Shown here: positions 13,136 through 24,812 of the stretch, one piece after another
Position numbering within the stretch: position 1 is the stretch's first letter
Layout of the letters: every line of letters begins with the position of its first letter
Origin: Sclerotinia nivalis
Lineage: Eukaryota; Ascomycota; Leotiomycetes; Helotiales; Sclerotiniaceae
NCBI GenBank assembly: GCA_029531795.1
Contig: JAPEIS010000011.1
Location: 1,860,001 to 1,924,000 of the forward strand
Direction of reading: 5' to 3'
DNA: 64,000 bases
The notes under the pieces: generated by a model
Databases searched by the model: none
What the model saw: only the letters and a program-made list of their open reading frames with translations
Told to the model about the DNA's origin: nothing
Made by a program: the position numbers and the translations under genes

Positions 13136-14677
13136 ATGAAGTTCCACAATTTCCTCTCCCTCTCGCTTCTCCCCCTCTCCCTCTCATCAGCAAAATTATG
13201 TCCCATGCCCTATAACTCCTCCCCTCTCATCGACGACTCCCCAGCCATCACCACGGCCGTTACTTCCTGCGGTCCAAACTCTACCATCCTCTTCCAACCA
13301 AACGTCACGTATAATCTCCTCACGCCGCTCAATTTTCGAGATCTCAACAGTGTCACCTTTTCATTCGAGGGCAATATTAGCTTGAGTGAGAATGTGACGG
13401 CGGTCCAGCTCGTCGTTAATAATACCCGCACGTATCCTGGGAGGTGGATCACGATTAAGGGGACGAATGTTACGTTTGAGGGCACGGAGAATGCGGATGG
13501 GGGATGGTTTTTGGCGCATGGGGAGAGGTGGTGGAGGAATCCCGGGGATTCGGCGCAGGGGGGACGACCGCATTGGTTTGGGTTTACGGTTAGGTGTGTT
13601 TGGGTTTTTTTTTGGTGTTCTTTTTTTGTTTGTTTGCCTGGAGAGCGATTTGGCTGATTGATTTCTGTGGGAAGTGGCCTGAAGATTTCTAATATTAAGG
13701 TTCTTAATCCTGTGGCGTGGGTATTCTCGATCGGTGGGAGTGATGTGGAGATGAGGAATGTGTTGATTGATGCGAGGAGTAGTGATGGGTTTCCTTTTAA
13801 TACCGGTATGTACCTCCCATTCACATTCATTCAACAAAAGGGAATCATGAGAACATGGGATATTAAATAAGAAACATAGATGGAATCGATCTCTCCGGCT
13901 CCAACGTCCTAATCGACGGCCTCGAAGTCCATAACGGCGACGACGTAATCAACGTTTCACCCCCCTCGACAAACGTCACCGTACGCAACGTCATCGCCTC
14001 CGGAACCCACGGTCTCTCCGTATCCTGTTCTTCAGGTACAGGAGGTAACTACACGTTTGAAAATGCGTATATCTATGATAGTTTAATGGCCGCTAGATTC
14101 AAGGGCGGAATAGGTAAGACGTGTAATGTAAGTGATGTGACGTGGAAAAATATCGAGGTGAAGAATGTTAGTTTCCCAATTCATTTTATTGGGGATTATT
14201 ATGATCAGGAGAAGGGTATTCCGGCTGGGACGGATGAGAGTATTTCGGCGTTTGCGAGTGGGTTTAGCTGGCAGGGGATTAATGGGAATGTGGCGGCTGT
14301 GGTGGGTGATGGAACTTGTGTTAGTGATCCGTGTTGGTATGCTACTACTGGTGAGTTTTTCCTTCCTTGTTACTACGTTGGAGGTGGGAGTTTGGGTGAG
14401 GAGTGAGGAGTGTGAAGTGTGGAAGATTAACGCGCCACAGGTGAATCGCCAAATAATGGGATGTATCTACTTTGTCATGATCATGCTCATTGTGAAGACT
14501 TCCACTTTGAGGGTATTGATTTGACTACCGCCGTAAGTCAACACAAGTTTTCACAGAGATGATGGTTACTAATTAGGTTTTTAGAAAGGAGCTGCGGCTG
14601 GAGAAGTATGTACGGGCTTAGAAGGTGTGGAGGGTATGGGGATTACTTGTGTAAATGGGACGATTGCTGCGAATTGA
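13136..14677 (+). CDS. Secreted GH28 pectinase, exo-polygalacturonase type
   Basis: Five exons (13136-13593, 13675-13805, 13880-14350, 14441-14532, 14585-14677) join in phase to 414 residues. A signal peptide is evident (MKFHNFLSLSLLPLSLSSA). GH28 active-site motifs appear in order: FNTDGIDLSG (NTD), NGDDVINV (DD), GTHGLSV in place of the usual GHG, and RFKGG in place of RIK. These keep the Asp triad, the central His and the substrate-binding Lys of the parallel beta-helix pectinases. The variant GTHG and RFK motifs and many N-glycosylation sequons suit an exo-acting polygalacturonase or rhamnogalacturonan-type member rather than classic endo-PG. It would cleave pectin outside the cell. Exact substrate is not determinable here; family call is firm. 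Confidence 0.9.
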
Positions 14678-15575
14678 TCATCTAGACTGGATAGCAGTAT
14701 ATATTTCAAAGAATATCATGCGATAATAGACTCTCCAAAAAAAGCTGTCTTTGTCAGCGGCTAATGTTCAAAATTTGATACCTGCGACTAAAGATTATTT
14801 CCTAGATTAGATGATAATTAGACCTGAAACTAGATATAATTCTCACGCGGAGATTAACTATCAATTCTCATCAACATATAACAATAATCATAAATCATAC
14901 ACTCCTCAACATTCTATAGTCGTCTTCAAATTATACACGATCATAGATCTTCATCTCATCATCTCATTTTGTACAGTAATCATACAGGAATCAGTATTCA
15001 CAAACTCACCTTTATCTGTATAACGCACCCCTTTCAAAGCCACAACTCTCATCCTTAAAACTAGTAAATAATGTCGAGCTAGTACTCGTATTAGACTATG
15101 AATGCTGCCTGGTGCGAATAAGATTTTTTTCAGAACTATTATAAGATCTTATATGTAAGCGTAGGGAGGTTTGCTGCTATGCGTTGAGAGATTGTTGTCT
15201 GGATTCGTTGTGTGATGTTCTTAGAGATACACTATGGCTTTAGATTTGAATAAAGGGGATTGATATAATTCATAAATCCTTCGCGGCTTTGGTACTTTTT
15301 TTGAGGGGGGGGGGGAGGTTGGATTTGGAATATGAGTTTCTTGCTTTAGTAAGAAGTGGGCCATGAATGCTGAACATTTCTTGCGAATGGTTTGTTTGTT
15401 TTGATTTATTACTTTTTTTTTTACTCTGTTCCTTTCCAGTATCTTCATCTTTGATGTACACATTCGTATCCACTCCCGTCAATACCATCAGATCAGAAAT
15501 CATCCACGGGACGGACTAATTACATTCTTCTGACCCTGATAAACGCAACACCTACCACTTCCCCTCAATAGAAAT
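14678..15575. other. Convergent intergenic spacer
   Basis: About 900 bp between the converging ends of the pectinase (+) and the P450 (-). It contains homopolymers (an 11-G run at 15305-15315 and T runs near 15411). No gene supported. Confidence 0.5.
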
Positions 15576-17639
15576 CTACGCATTAACAAAACGAATCTTC
15601 ATCATCAACGGTTTATGAGACCAAACAAGTCTCACTCTTGCACCATCCGTCAAGCTCTCATTCGGATCCGCCAAGTCCATATCGAAGTTATAAATATATC
15701 TCGCCAAAATAACTCTCGTTACGGCGTGTGCCACACTATTGGATATCATTAGCTATTCTTTCAGTTAATAAAGTAATGTGGAATCCCACTTTTGACCTAG
15801 ACATTCTCGGGGACCGTGGCTGAAAGGACGGAAACAGGCTCTGTTGTCAGAATCGAATTCTGGATCTCCCATCCATCTCTCGGGGACGAAGTCGTCTGTT
15901 GGTGATTAGAGTTAGCTTTTGCTATTTTAAAATCACTGCGAGAGCAGATATATATCACCCAGTGAAAATTAAGATATGATATAGAGATAAAAAAAGAGAA
16001 AACGTGCAATAATGAAACAAACAGCACAAAAAGAAATTCCATAAATACCTACCTGGTCTATTCCAATTCTTTTCCGAATGATATCCCGCCCAATGTGGAA
16101 AAGAAACCAAAGTATTCGGCGGCACATAATTACCAGCAACTACACATCCCTCAGCACCCACACGACGAGGATGATTTCCCGGTACAGGAGGATGAATTCT
16201 TAGAGCTTCTTTGAGAACAGCTAATAAGTATGGCTTCTCGTTGACAGTACTTATATTTATCTCTTCTTCCGAAGAAAAGCTACTTCTAATTTCATGTTTA
16301 AGTTTTGCGTAAACGGAAGGGTTTTTGCAGAGATGGTATAGTGCGCCGATTGGGAGAGTGGCGGCGGTGTCAGATGCTGCGGTGACGACTATTTCTAGAC
16401 TTCTTTGGAGCTCGCCTAGATTTAATCCGCCTGGTTGGTCGAGATAATTTAAGGCGTGCGTCATGCTGTAACATGTTAGTTCTTGATAAAGTGGAAATAG
16501 TATGATACATACAAATCTGGCTCTGTATCTTTAGCTTTTCGACGTTTCTCTAATAGCTCGTTTAAGTACTGGATGTGTTGCATTCGTAATGATACTGCTT
16601 TTGTTAGGTATGGGATATAAGCGAGAATAGCATTGAATGGCCATAAGCGTTTTGATTCATGGAAGACGGTAAAAGCTGTTGATGTATTTATACCAATACC
16701 GATCCTTTTTTAACAAAAATAAGCATAATATCACATTAGGATTTATTAAGGTATTCTCACCATTTGTGACTTTCCCCATTCTCAACACCTTTGAAGTTTT
16801 CACCACATGCTAAGTCCGCTACGATATCATAGGCGACCAAGTAATTCCATTGAGCAATATCGGTAGCCTCACCAGCCTTAGCGACTTTCTTCAATTGATT
16901 CATGAGCCCATCAATAAATCGCCTAACTCGTGGCTCTTGATCCCTCTACGCTCTTTCAGTGAATCCATTTCTCAGAGATTTCCGGATTCGTTGATGTTCC
17001 TCATGCACTGGATGATCGAAAAGGCTTTCTCTACCTGGAGGAGGAACATAATACCCCTTGGGCATCTCTGGTCGACCGGGGTTCTTTGCATACACATCTG
17101 ACCATACTTCTGGTGTGATGAATGAGAGTTCATTTGGTGCCGAACGGACAATTGGTCCATACTTATCATGTGCATCTTTTAGTCGAATCCACATAAGACC
17201 TTGGATGCGTCCGATACTGTTTGGGAAGTTGCTGAAGGCCCATAATTTTGGTCCTGGGTAGGAAGCTAGACTATTTCGTTGCTCTATTAGCAGGTGCTCA
17301 TTCGTGATTCATATATCTAAGCGTTGTGCTCCTTCATAGGGCCCGAAGTCTGCATCTATTGCTGGACTTGCTTCATTGCCTCAAGTTTTTCATGAACCAT
17401 TGTAAGAGTAAAAGCATGGGTGCTAAAAATACACGTACGGATGGAAGTAGAGGTTGTAAATCCCGCTAATTAAGATATAAAGAGTGATTATCTAGTGGAG
17501 ACAGAGACGTGGTTAGCCTAGCTTAGCATATTGAAATCTACTAGCTTACGGATATCGATGCTACACAGACAGTGAAAATTCCATGTTGGATGGTGGTAGC
17601 TGTAGGCCATGGAGATTCGTAAATCGATCTAGCAGACAT
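15576..17639 (-). pseudogene. Cytochrome P450, complete except for one in-frame TAG
   Basis: Seven exons with consistent phases: 17639-17550, 17491-17435, 17281-16761, 16704-16513, 16465-16053, 15895-15790, 15735-15576, totalling 513 codons. The N-terminus has a membrane anchor (IITLYILISGIYNLYFHP) and a YPGPKLW hinge. The I-helix reads TAASDTAA, the K-helix ExxR is EALR, and the heme-binding loop is [10 protein letters not shown] with the axial Cys. These are hallmarks of an ER-bound monooxygenase of the fungal secondary-metabolism (CYP58/68-like) type. One lesion: codon 161 is TAG (16946-16948), inside the conserved stretch NGFTERA-stop-RDQEPRVRRF, where family members usually have Leu. No intron can remove it. 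Downstream frames and splice sites are intact, suggesting a very young pseudogene, an allele, recoding or a sequence error. It lies 400 bp from and divergent to an acyltransferase, a pairing common in small metabolite clusters. Confidence 0.85.
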
Positions 17640-18039
17640 GGTGGTAAAAGTTCTCAACCGACCTTCAATGCTAGTCTTTCCCCCTTCGAATTCAGAGCCA
17701 CAAGAGTCAAATATAACCACAACTTTTGATTTCAAAGATGCTCGCTCCTGTACGTAAAACTTTTCTACATCGAAGGCTATTTATAAGTCGGTCTCCGATC
17801 AACTCGGCTTCCGAACAAGCTATAAGCAATCTCCCATTACTTTCCGGTGATTCGGTTACCCCACGAAACCTTATTTATGGACACAGGAGATCTCAATGAA
17901 TCTAGAAGAACTATAAACAGCTAATTGAAGCCAATGATAATGTTGCTGGAGATCATCCTACGTTCCACCACTCGCTTCACATTGTCACTTTTTTGTACAC
18001 AACACTTACGACTCGCCTAACTTTCCAAAGCCCTCGACA
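17640..18039. promoter_or_regulatory. Divergent promoter between P450 and acyltransferase
   Basis: A 400-bp spacer between divergently oriented P450 (-) and acyltransferase (+) start codons. Such shared promoters often give co-regulation in secondary-metabolite clusters. No specific binding site could be assigned. Confidence 0.4.
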
Positions 18040-19410
18040 GTGCTACATAGTGGTTTCATTACACCTCATCATCACCAATACCTGTTCGCGATGATTGCAA
18101 AACTGTATGAGGATGACTCTGAAGAGTATCTCTTCCCAGGGTCACATGTCTTACAGCAGCCTTCGGCAGTCGATATGACGATGCCGCCTATCTACTCAAA
18201 AAGAGTCTTGATATTCTCTACCGATAATACTCTAGACCCAGATCATAGCCGTGCAGAAGCCGTTCGAGTGCTACGTAATGCAATGCAGGCTACTGTTGAG
18301 CAATATCCAGTTCTGGCCAACGGGGTCAGCTTTTCTTCCGGTGCTTGGAAGTTTTTCCCAGGCCAGGCTCGACTTCTCGTTAAAGAGCTACCGATGAGTT
18401 ATGAAGAGTTGAAGAGTACGAATTTCTCATCAACTTTACTACAAGCAGACGTGCTGACTTCAGTACCCGAGATGGCTGATTTCGAAAATGATTGGGATTG
18501 CTGTAGAATTCAGGCGAACTTTATCAAAGGGGGACTCTTGTTGTGTGTTTCGATCTTCCACCTCGCAATGGACGGTACTTCTATCACACAGGTTATCCAA
18601 GACTTGGCCCGAAATGGCTGTGCCAAACAACCACCGACGAAAAAGAGTCCAGCTGCGTTCGATCGCTCTCGACTTTCAATTGCTAGCTCTGTCCCAGATA
18701 TCAACAAGATGCCCGCTTACCTTATATCATCTGGAACTTTCGATTTTGCTTCCAGAACTGCCGGTTCCATTTCTTCAACAATGTACCAGTTTACAAACGA
18801 ATCCTTATCTCGCCTCAAATCAGATTGCTCCGTGTATTTACCGCCTGAATGCCAATGGATATGTACTCAAGACGTAGCTTGCGCACTTGTCTTTCGTCAA
18901 AAAGTCAAAGCTCGCCTTGCGGCGGGTATTCTTAAACCGACAGACCTTGTTCAATACTCATTCCCTGTAGAATATCGAAATATCATCGATCCACCATTAC
19001 CATCAGATTTCGTCGGCAACGCTATTGTTTTCACAGCCACTCCTTTCATGGCCGTGAATCGTCTTCTCGAACCCGAAGGCCTCTCACTTGCTGCAGGTGC
19101 CATTCGTCAAGCTGTCAAATGTGTTGATGCTGCCTTTGTTGACAATGCAATTGCGGTGATGAGTGATAAACCTGATGTTGGATCTCTTACATATTATGGA
19201 GCAATTCATAGTAAGACGACGGGAATCAATTCCACGACGTATAAAAGTTTTGTTATGCCAGATAAGTGGCACAGTGCGATTGGCAACTATGAACTTATGA
19301 GATTACTTCATGGTGGGCTTGGAGATGGCATGTTTATGATTATGCCTGTGCGCGTGTCGGGGTGGGAAGTCATTGTAACGTTGGTTGATTCGGCCATGGC
19401 TAATTTTTGA
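18040..19410 (+). CDS. HxxxD-type acyltransferase (trichothecene 3-O-acetyltransferase-like)
   Basis: Single exon, 456 residues, intact. It matches the BAHD-like transferase family (PF02458-type), which moves an acyl group from CoA to hydroxyls of small molecules. The catalytic HxxxD motif is HLAMDG (His174, Asp178). The opening region (EYLFPGSHVLQQPSAVDMTMPPIYSK) and the VLRNAMQATVEQYPVLANGV segment are typical of fungal members. The C-terminal DFGWG motif is not recognisable; the equivalent region reads LLHGGLGDGMFMI, so the structural loop has diverged. An alternative start at 18091 (MIAKLYEDD) would still include the family domain. Its neighbour across a shared promoter is a P450 with a nonsense codon, so a metabolite pathway here may be broken. 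Substrate unknown. Confidence 0.85.
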   Translation: MLHSGFITPHHHQYLFAMIAKLYEDDSEEYLFPGSHVLQQPSAVDMTMPPIYSKRVLIFSTDNTLDPDHSRAEAVRVLRNAMQATVEQYPVLANGVSFSSGAWKFFPGQARLLVKELPMSYEELKSTNFSSTLLQADVLTSVPEMADFENDWDCCRIQANFIKGGLLLCVSIFHLAMDGTSITQVIQDLARNGCAKQPPTKKSPAAFDRSRLSIASSVPDINKMPAYLISSGTFDFASRTAGSISSTMYQFTNESLSRLKSDCSVYLPPECQWICTQDVACALVFRQKVKARLAAGILKPTDLVQYSFPVEYRNIIDPPLPSDFVGNAIVFTATPFMAVNRLLEPEGLSLAAGAIRQAVKCVDAAFVDNAIAVMSDKPDVGSLTYYGAIHSKTTGINSTTYKSFVMPDKWHSAIGNYELMRLLHGGLGDGMFMIMPVRVSGWEVIVTLVDSAMANF

Positions 19411-20456
19411 GGATGAGGAGTGGAGGAAATATGCAGTGAAAATACAGCTTTGATGTTAATTCTCATTTATAAATCTATATAGGGAGTGGTTTTGGTATTT
19501 TTGATTTTTAGTCGGAGTAGTGATCAGGAATTGGCGTTGAATTATTAGAATACCTATTTGAACTTAATATACTAATTATCTCATCTCTCATTCTCCCATG
19601 GTTGCGGTTAGAATGAAATAGAAATTCTAAAAGGCAAGGAAAAGAGAGAAGGAGAGAAGGAGAGAAGGAGCAATCATGATAGTGATTTGGATTCCGTAGG
19701 TAACCAAAAAACCAATCCGAGTTGGAAGAAGGTGCATAGCAATTGTGTTCACTCTCAAACTATAGCTAGTACCATCTTAGAGTATGTAATTGACACTACT
19801 CAAATTTGTGAATTGAGAGAAGTGAGTTAAATGTAGACATAGGCCACCTTCAATTGACATAAAGAGTCGTATAAAGTCAAACAAACTCTCAAACAATGGA
19901 GGCCATCGATGATACCTGGTAACAACTCTCAATACCGCGGATGGCCTTCTAACATCAGACAACTCGTCTTCATTTTTCCATCTACATTCAACTGTGTAGC
20001 TTTGAGATTTTAGTCAAATATTCAATCTTCTAATCCTGAACTTACTGCTCTTTCGAGAGGAGATGATGAGACAATGAGCCAAGGATACAAGTTATATTGA
20101 AGTTGAAGGTTCAATATTCTATTCGGAAATATTCAATCTTTCTTGGAGATCTCTTTATTGAAGAATTTCGCATTCAATATTCGGAAGAGAATTCACTTCA
20201 TGAATACACCTCAGTGGTACGTGTGGTATCAATTCACTAGAATGTAAGACTTACATCTATCAAACCACCTCTTTAATATATTCATCAAACAGCAGTATAA
20301 AATAAATTCCCTTCTTTTACCAAACAATTCCACGACCACAGAAATCAAAGCGAATACAATACGGCGATGGGTTGATTGAAACTGATTTTACCAGTCCTTC
20401 AAAAGAGTTTCCTTTTTCTCTTTTCCTCTTCTTTCACAATCCAACAACTTCTCAAA
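19411..20456. other. Intergenic spacer with GAGAAG repeats
   Basis: About 1 kb without a supported gene. A short tandem AGAGAAGG array lies near 19645-19670. The 3' part should contain the promoter of the DUF4470/MYND gene. Confidence 0.5.
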
Positions 20457-23400
20457 ATGTTAGGACCTACAGGGTTTAATGTGAAGAATTTCTTCTATCC
20501 TTTTGGCAATACACCAGCCGTCAATCTTTTACAGTCTCGGTGCCCTGTCTGCGAAGATGATGATCCAGTAAGAGTATTGTTGTTGGGCTGTGGCGATCCT
20601 AGAAACTTGTTGTTTACCTTGTGGTGCAATGAAGGTGAGATGGCACTTATGTTGGGATTTTGGTGAGAAAAACCAAGTACTAACATTGTTTTCTTTTACT
20701 AGATGAGCCAATAAAATGGGAATTTTTGTGTTGTGATTCAGAAACTGCGATTCTTGGTAAGACAGCCCTGCGATTCTATTTTCCTCTAGATTTATGTATT
20801 GATGAATCTGTGATATAGCACGCAATATCCTTCTATTCTCTCTCATCATCGATAATGCACCGTGTGCATCAATCTGGAACATATTTTACCATTTCTACAT
20901 AACAGATACCGACAATGCCTTGCTACAAACACAGATTTCCGAACTCATTGAGCAATCAGAAAACTTAGAAGTTTGGTCATCTTCAGCTTACGGCGCGTCA
21001 ATTTCTTTCATAAATTAAGACACGTTGAATCTAGTTCGAGAGATATGGACACAATACCTTGAAGCCGTAAATTTTGAATAAGGTTCCAAAGAAAGAGATC
21101 ATTTTGAAACAAATTTCGAAGCTGAGATCGAATCAACCAAGAGAGAGCAATATATTACAAAAGAGGGTATCAAAGTTAAGGGTGGTAGGAAACAATATGC
21201 ATCAGGTCTTCGTTCAGCAGGTGGGAATTGGGAAAATTCTATCGAGATAGTTGTCCATGCCTTTGAAGGCTTTTGGGATCACGGTGTAATAGCGGGGAAT
21301 TCTCAAGATGTAGAAGCTTTGGTGCGAGATGGTCGACGTGTCAATCCTTTGATGGCAATTACTTCTGCTGGAAATTTATTTTCAATCTCTTCAAGCTCGG
21401 ATCCTCTTTTGGGATTTCGTCTAGCGAACGCATTCGACGATGAGAATTCTTCTCAAGAGGAATTGAAAGAGAATGCTGTGAGATTAGCAAAGACTCAATT
21501 TCAGAAGTGGTGTACGAGTTTTCGAGAGAAAGCCTGTCATGGGGGAATAACGGTACGACTTTATTGTGGTGACGCTTTGCGATTTTCCTATGCACTGCAA
21601 AGCTTAAGAGATCATGGAACTCCCGGAACAAATATTCTCAGCTTGTACACCGCAGCATGGCGTTCCGCCCCACTGATTCTCGACAGCATCGATACGTCAA
21701 ACGATCTTCATGCATTTGATATCATTGATACAAACAACTTGGCTGATCCGCTCGGCATTCTAAATCTGCTACCTGCTATATCACCATTACTGTCTCGCAA
21801 GGCAACCTCGGTCCTGTTTACGGAGACACTTTCTATGTACACCAAGGATCTCGTTGACACCTTGTCACATATCTTGTGTTCTGATACTACAACCATGTCA
21901 CTTCTTCTGGGCCTGGCACCTTCTGGTCACCTGTTTGGTTTTACCACATATGCCGTTGGATTAGACGCCCAGCGACAGTTTTCGGTCCATCGAAATAATA
22001 CTAGCAGCTATCACCTGCGAATTGAATGGAGATGCCCGAATATAGAAGATCCAGTCGGTAGAAGATTGGTATTTGAACCCCGGGAACTTGCGCAGTTCTT
22101 TTTCAAGCTCTACCTGAAAATGTTTGAGGTTGAATCGATATCCCCAACCACAGGACGAGAAATAGATCGTCAAAAATATAATCGCTTGAGCTTTGCTGCT
22201 CTTGTATCCCTTGCTAAAGGCTGTATGAAGAGTGATGAGTTACAAACTTTTGCGGAATGTCTTCTTAAACTTATGGAAAAGGACAATACTTTGTATAATG
22301 GCGCTCTCCAACTTCTCGAATTATTTATGCACTTTTACCAGTTAGGTATTTGTTCTCAACCTTCTATACTTGAATTACCTCGAGAGATAATGCTTGCAAT
22401 CCGAAAAGGCTTTAAACATGGTCCGTTGAGCATACCAGATCCAAACGCTGATGCGAGCTCACTTGTTCAGCAAAATATTCCCGATGTCGTCTGGATTTCT
22501 CTAAGTATTCCGCGAGAGGACCTCAAGTCCCTCAAAAAGTATAGCCAATATTTGTCAGTTGGGCTCCAAATCAAAATCTGGCATACCAAAAGTAAGACTG
22601 CGGCACATTTTTCGTCTCTCCAATGCTTCTTTGGTAGTCTGATTCAACGTCCCGGAGATAACGATATTTACGACGCCATTGAGGACAGATCCGGCTCGAA
22701 AGGATCATCTAACCTGGTTGTTACATGTGCAGTTCCTTCTTTGGTATTAATGATAGACTCAAGAGAATCCACACAAATCGAGTTAGCATATCTGAACACT
22801 GGAGCGAGCATGGAGCGTTTCGGCCAAAAAACCAAGTGCAGAATGGCTATTTGTAGCTACGGGCTTGATGACGAGAACGTTTTGATTATGGAACGTCCGC
22901 CGGGAATCGAATTACGATATAATCCATTAGACAATGCGACTACCCGCTCCACAACTCCACCTTCTAGGGACCTCTGCTTTGTCCGAATGAAAGACGACTC
23001 ATCAATTGAAACTATGGAAATTCGGAAGGAGTTCGAGCATTCTGACGATGAAAGAGCCATCAGAGCCCGTCAAATCTCTCCTTGCACCATATCCGAGCGA
23101 CTTAACAGCAATGAAATTACCCAAGTTCAGTTTCCATATCCGATATCTCTCCGCGAAGCAACGATTGATTTTTCAAAAGAAATCAAAACATTGATTGCAA
23201 AGCCGAGTTTGGCTCTAGATGATATGGGCTACAATCTAGATCCCTTCCCTATTGTGCTAAAAAGCTCAGATCCTTACTGCCTTACTCTTCCTAGGGTGAA
23301 TTTAAATCAGCAACCAATTATATCTGCCGTTGGTCCCAAGACTACGGAATGGATTTCGAATCTCATGCATAGCATGTTCAGCGCACGAGAACGTTCTTAC

Positions 23401-24261
23401 TGGCACAAATCCAAAAACATGATCAAGGAAGATGCTACTGCTCTATTCGCAATCAAGAAATACATCAATAACATGGTCGTATCCTTCGTTCAACCATCTT
23501 CCCTAGGCAGGAAACAAACTTTCTTATTCGAATCTCCTGGTTTCCGTCGTATCTCAATGATCCTTTTCGTCTCGGCATTGCGTCATAATATCGATCAGAG
23601 CTCCGTGGTTTTAGATGCATATGTACTTCCACTACAAGGATTGAATCCTTTAATAATTCCTGTACTCGAGACGCTATTAGCTCATGAAACTACCCAGCCA
23701 GTTTCATATGGTATGAGGGATATAGATGAACAACTTGTGAGAAAATTGCTTCCAGCAACCGTTGAAGCATGTCGAAAAAACTGGAACCACGGTCCTTCCT
23801 GCAAATACCGTCAATACACCTCAATATCTGCATACACCTCATCAAACCAATCACCGATCTGCTCCTGCGGAGAAGGCAAAAACGCAGAAGATTTTCCGCA
23901 CATCAAAGGCTGGGAACTTCTTAAAAAGCATACGACGAGAATTGCGCTTATGCCCTTATCAACTGTAGATTATGTAGAATCTCATTATTCACAGGAAGAA
24001 CACGAGAAGTATGAAAAAGAACTTCGTGTAATGAATACCTCGCGGGATTTTGGGATAGATTTACAGAAGCTGCGGATTGTTGATCGGGTTGTGGTTGTGG
24101 ATCCCAGAGCTTGTAAAATGTGTGGTGATGTTCCCCGTGTGGGGTTGGAGCATAAGCTGTGTTCGAGGTGTAATGGAGTTAGGTATTGTGGAGAGGGGTG
24201 TCAGAAGGCTGATTGGAAAGATCATAGGAAAGTTTGTAAGCCGCGGGTGGTTGGGAAGTAG
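20457..24261 (+). pseudogene. DUF4470 and MYND zinc-finger protein with two in-frame TAA codons
   Basis: Three exons (20457-20634, 20703-20756, 20819-24261) join in phase to 1,225 codons. The N-terminal part matches DUF4470 (LLLGCGDPRNLLFTLWCNE, then ETAILARNILLFSLIIDN and LEVWSSSAYG). The C-terminus (about residues 1175-1215) is a MYND zinc finger: CKMCGDVP...CSRCNGVRYCGEGCQKADWKDHRKVC. The arrangement is a widespread fungal family of unknown function; MYND fingers usually bind proteins. Two TAA codons interrupt the same frame at codons 144 (21016-21018) and 165 (21079-21081), both inside or just after DUF4470. Residues between and after them still fit the family (DTLNLVREIWTQYLEA). No GT-AG intron spans them. 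The remaining 1,060 codons are open, so decay is recent or the stops are not real terminators. A pipeline could call the 3' part a separate gene starting at 21319. Confidence 0.82.
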
Positions 24262-24812
24262 TGGTATATTGTTGTTCCAAGCGGCAGGTGTTTAGTATGC
24301 CCATTTTGAAGGGCGCTATTGGTTGTGGTGTGGAAGATGGGAAAGGAAAATTTGAGGTTGATATTTTTGATTTTTGATTGGGGTTCAAGATGTAATAGGC
24401 TGAATTCTCACTTTGATACATGTTTCGGATTGTAAAATATGATATGTCAATTTATTAAGGAGAGTTTATTTGTTTTTGGGGTGAAGCAAGGGGTTCCTAA
24501 CTCGCGTAATTTTCCACGAGAGCTACCAGGTGTGGCTTAGGTTTTATGGTTAGTTTTCTTCTTCGTATGTCTATCCTAGGGCTGAAACAAATAATTCGTA
24601 TCTGGGTCCAATGAAAGTAATCGAGTATTTTCCCCTTTCCCTCTTTTCTACCTTCGCCAATTCAAGAAATTCCTAACAAACAAAACGAAAACAAGCATAA
24701 ACGCCAAAACCCGAACCCAAACCAAAACACCATTCCGACAGCCCATGAAAAGGCCCCAAATCACAGATAAAACATAACCCCATCCATATTCTCATGCCAA
24801 GGATTCCTCCTC
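24262..24812. other. Convergent spacer
   Basis: About 550 bp between the converging ends of the MYND gene (+) and the Argonaute gene (-). It should hold two transcription terminators. No gene seen. Confidence 0.5.

Noticed and set aside
13598..13657. Continuation of the GH28 first exon (Phe/Trp/Cys-rich tail) as coding
   Set aside because: It is intron sequence; splicing at 13593/13675 restores TVSGLKISNIKVLNP.
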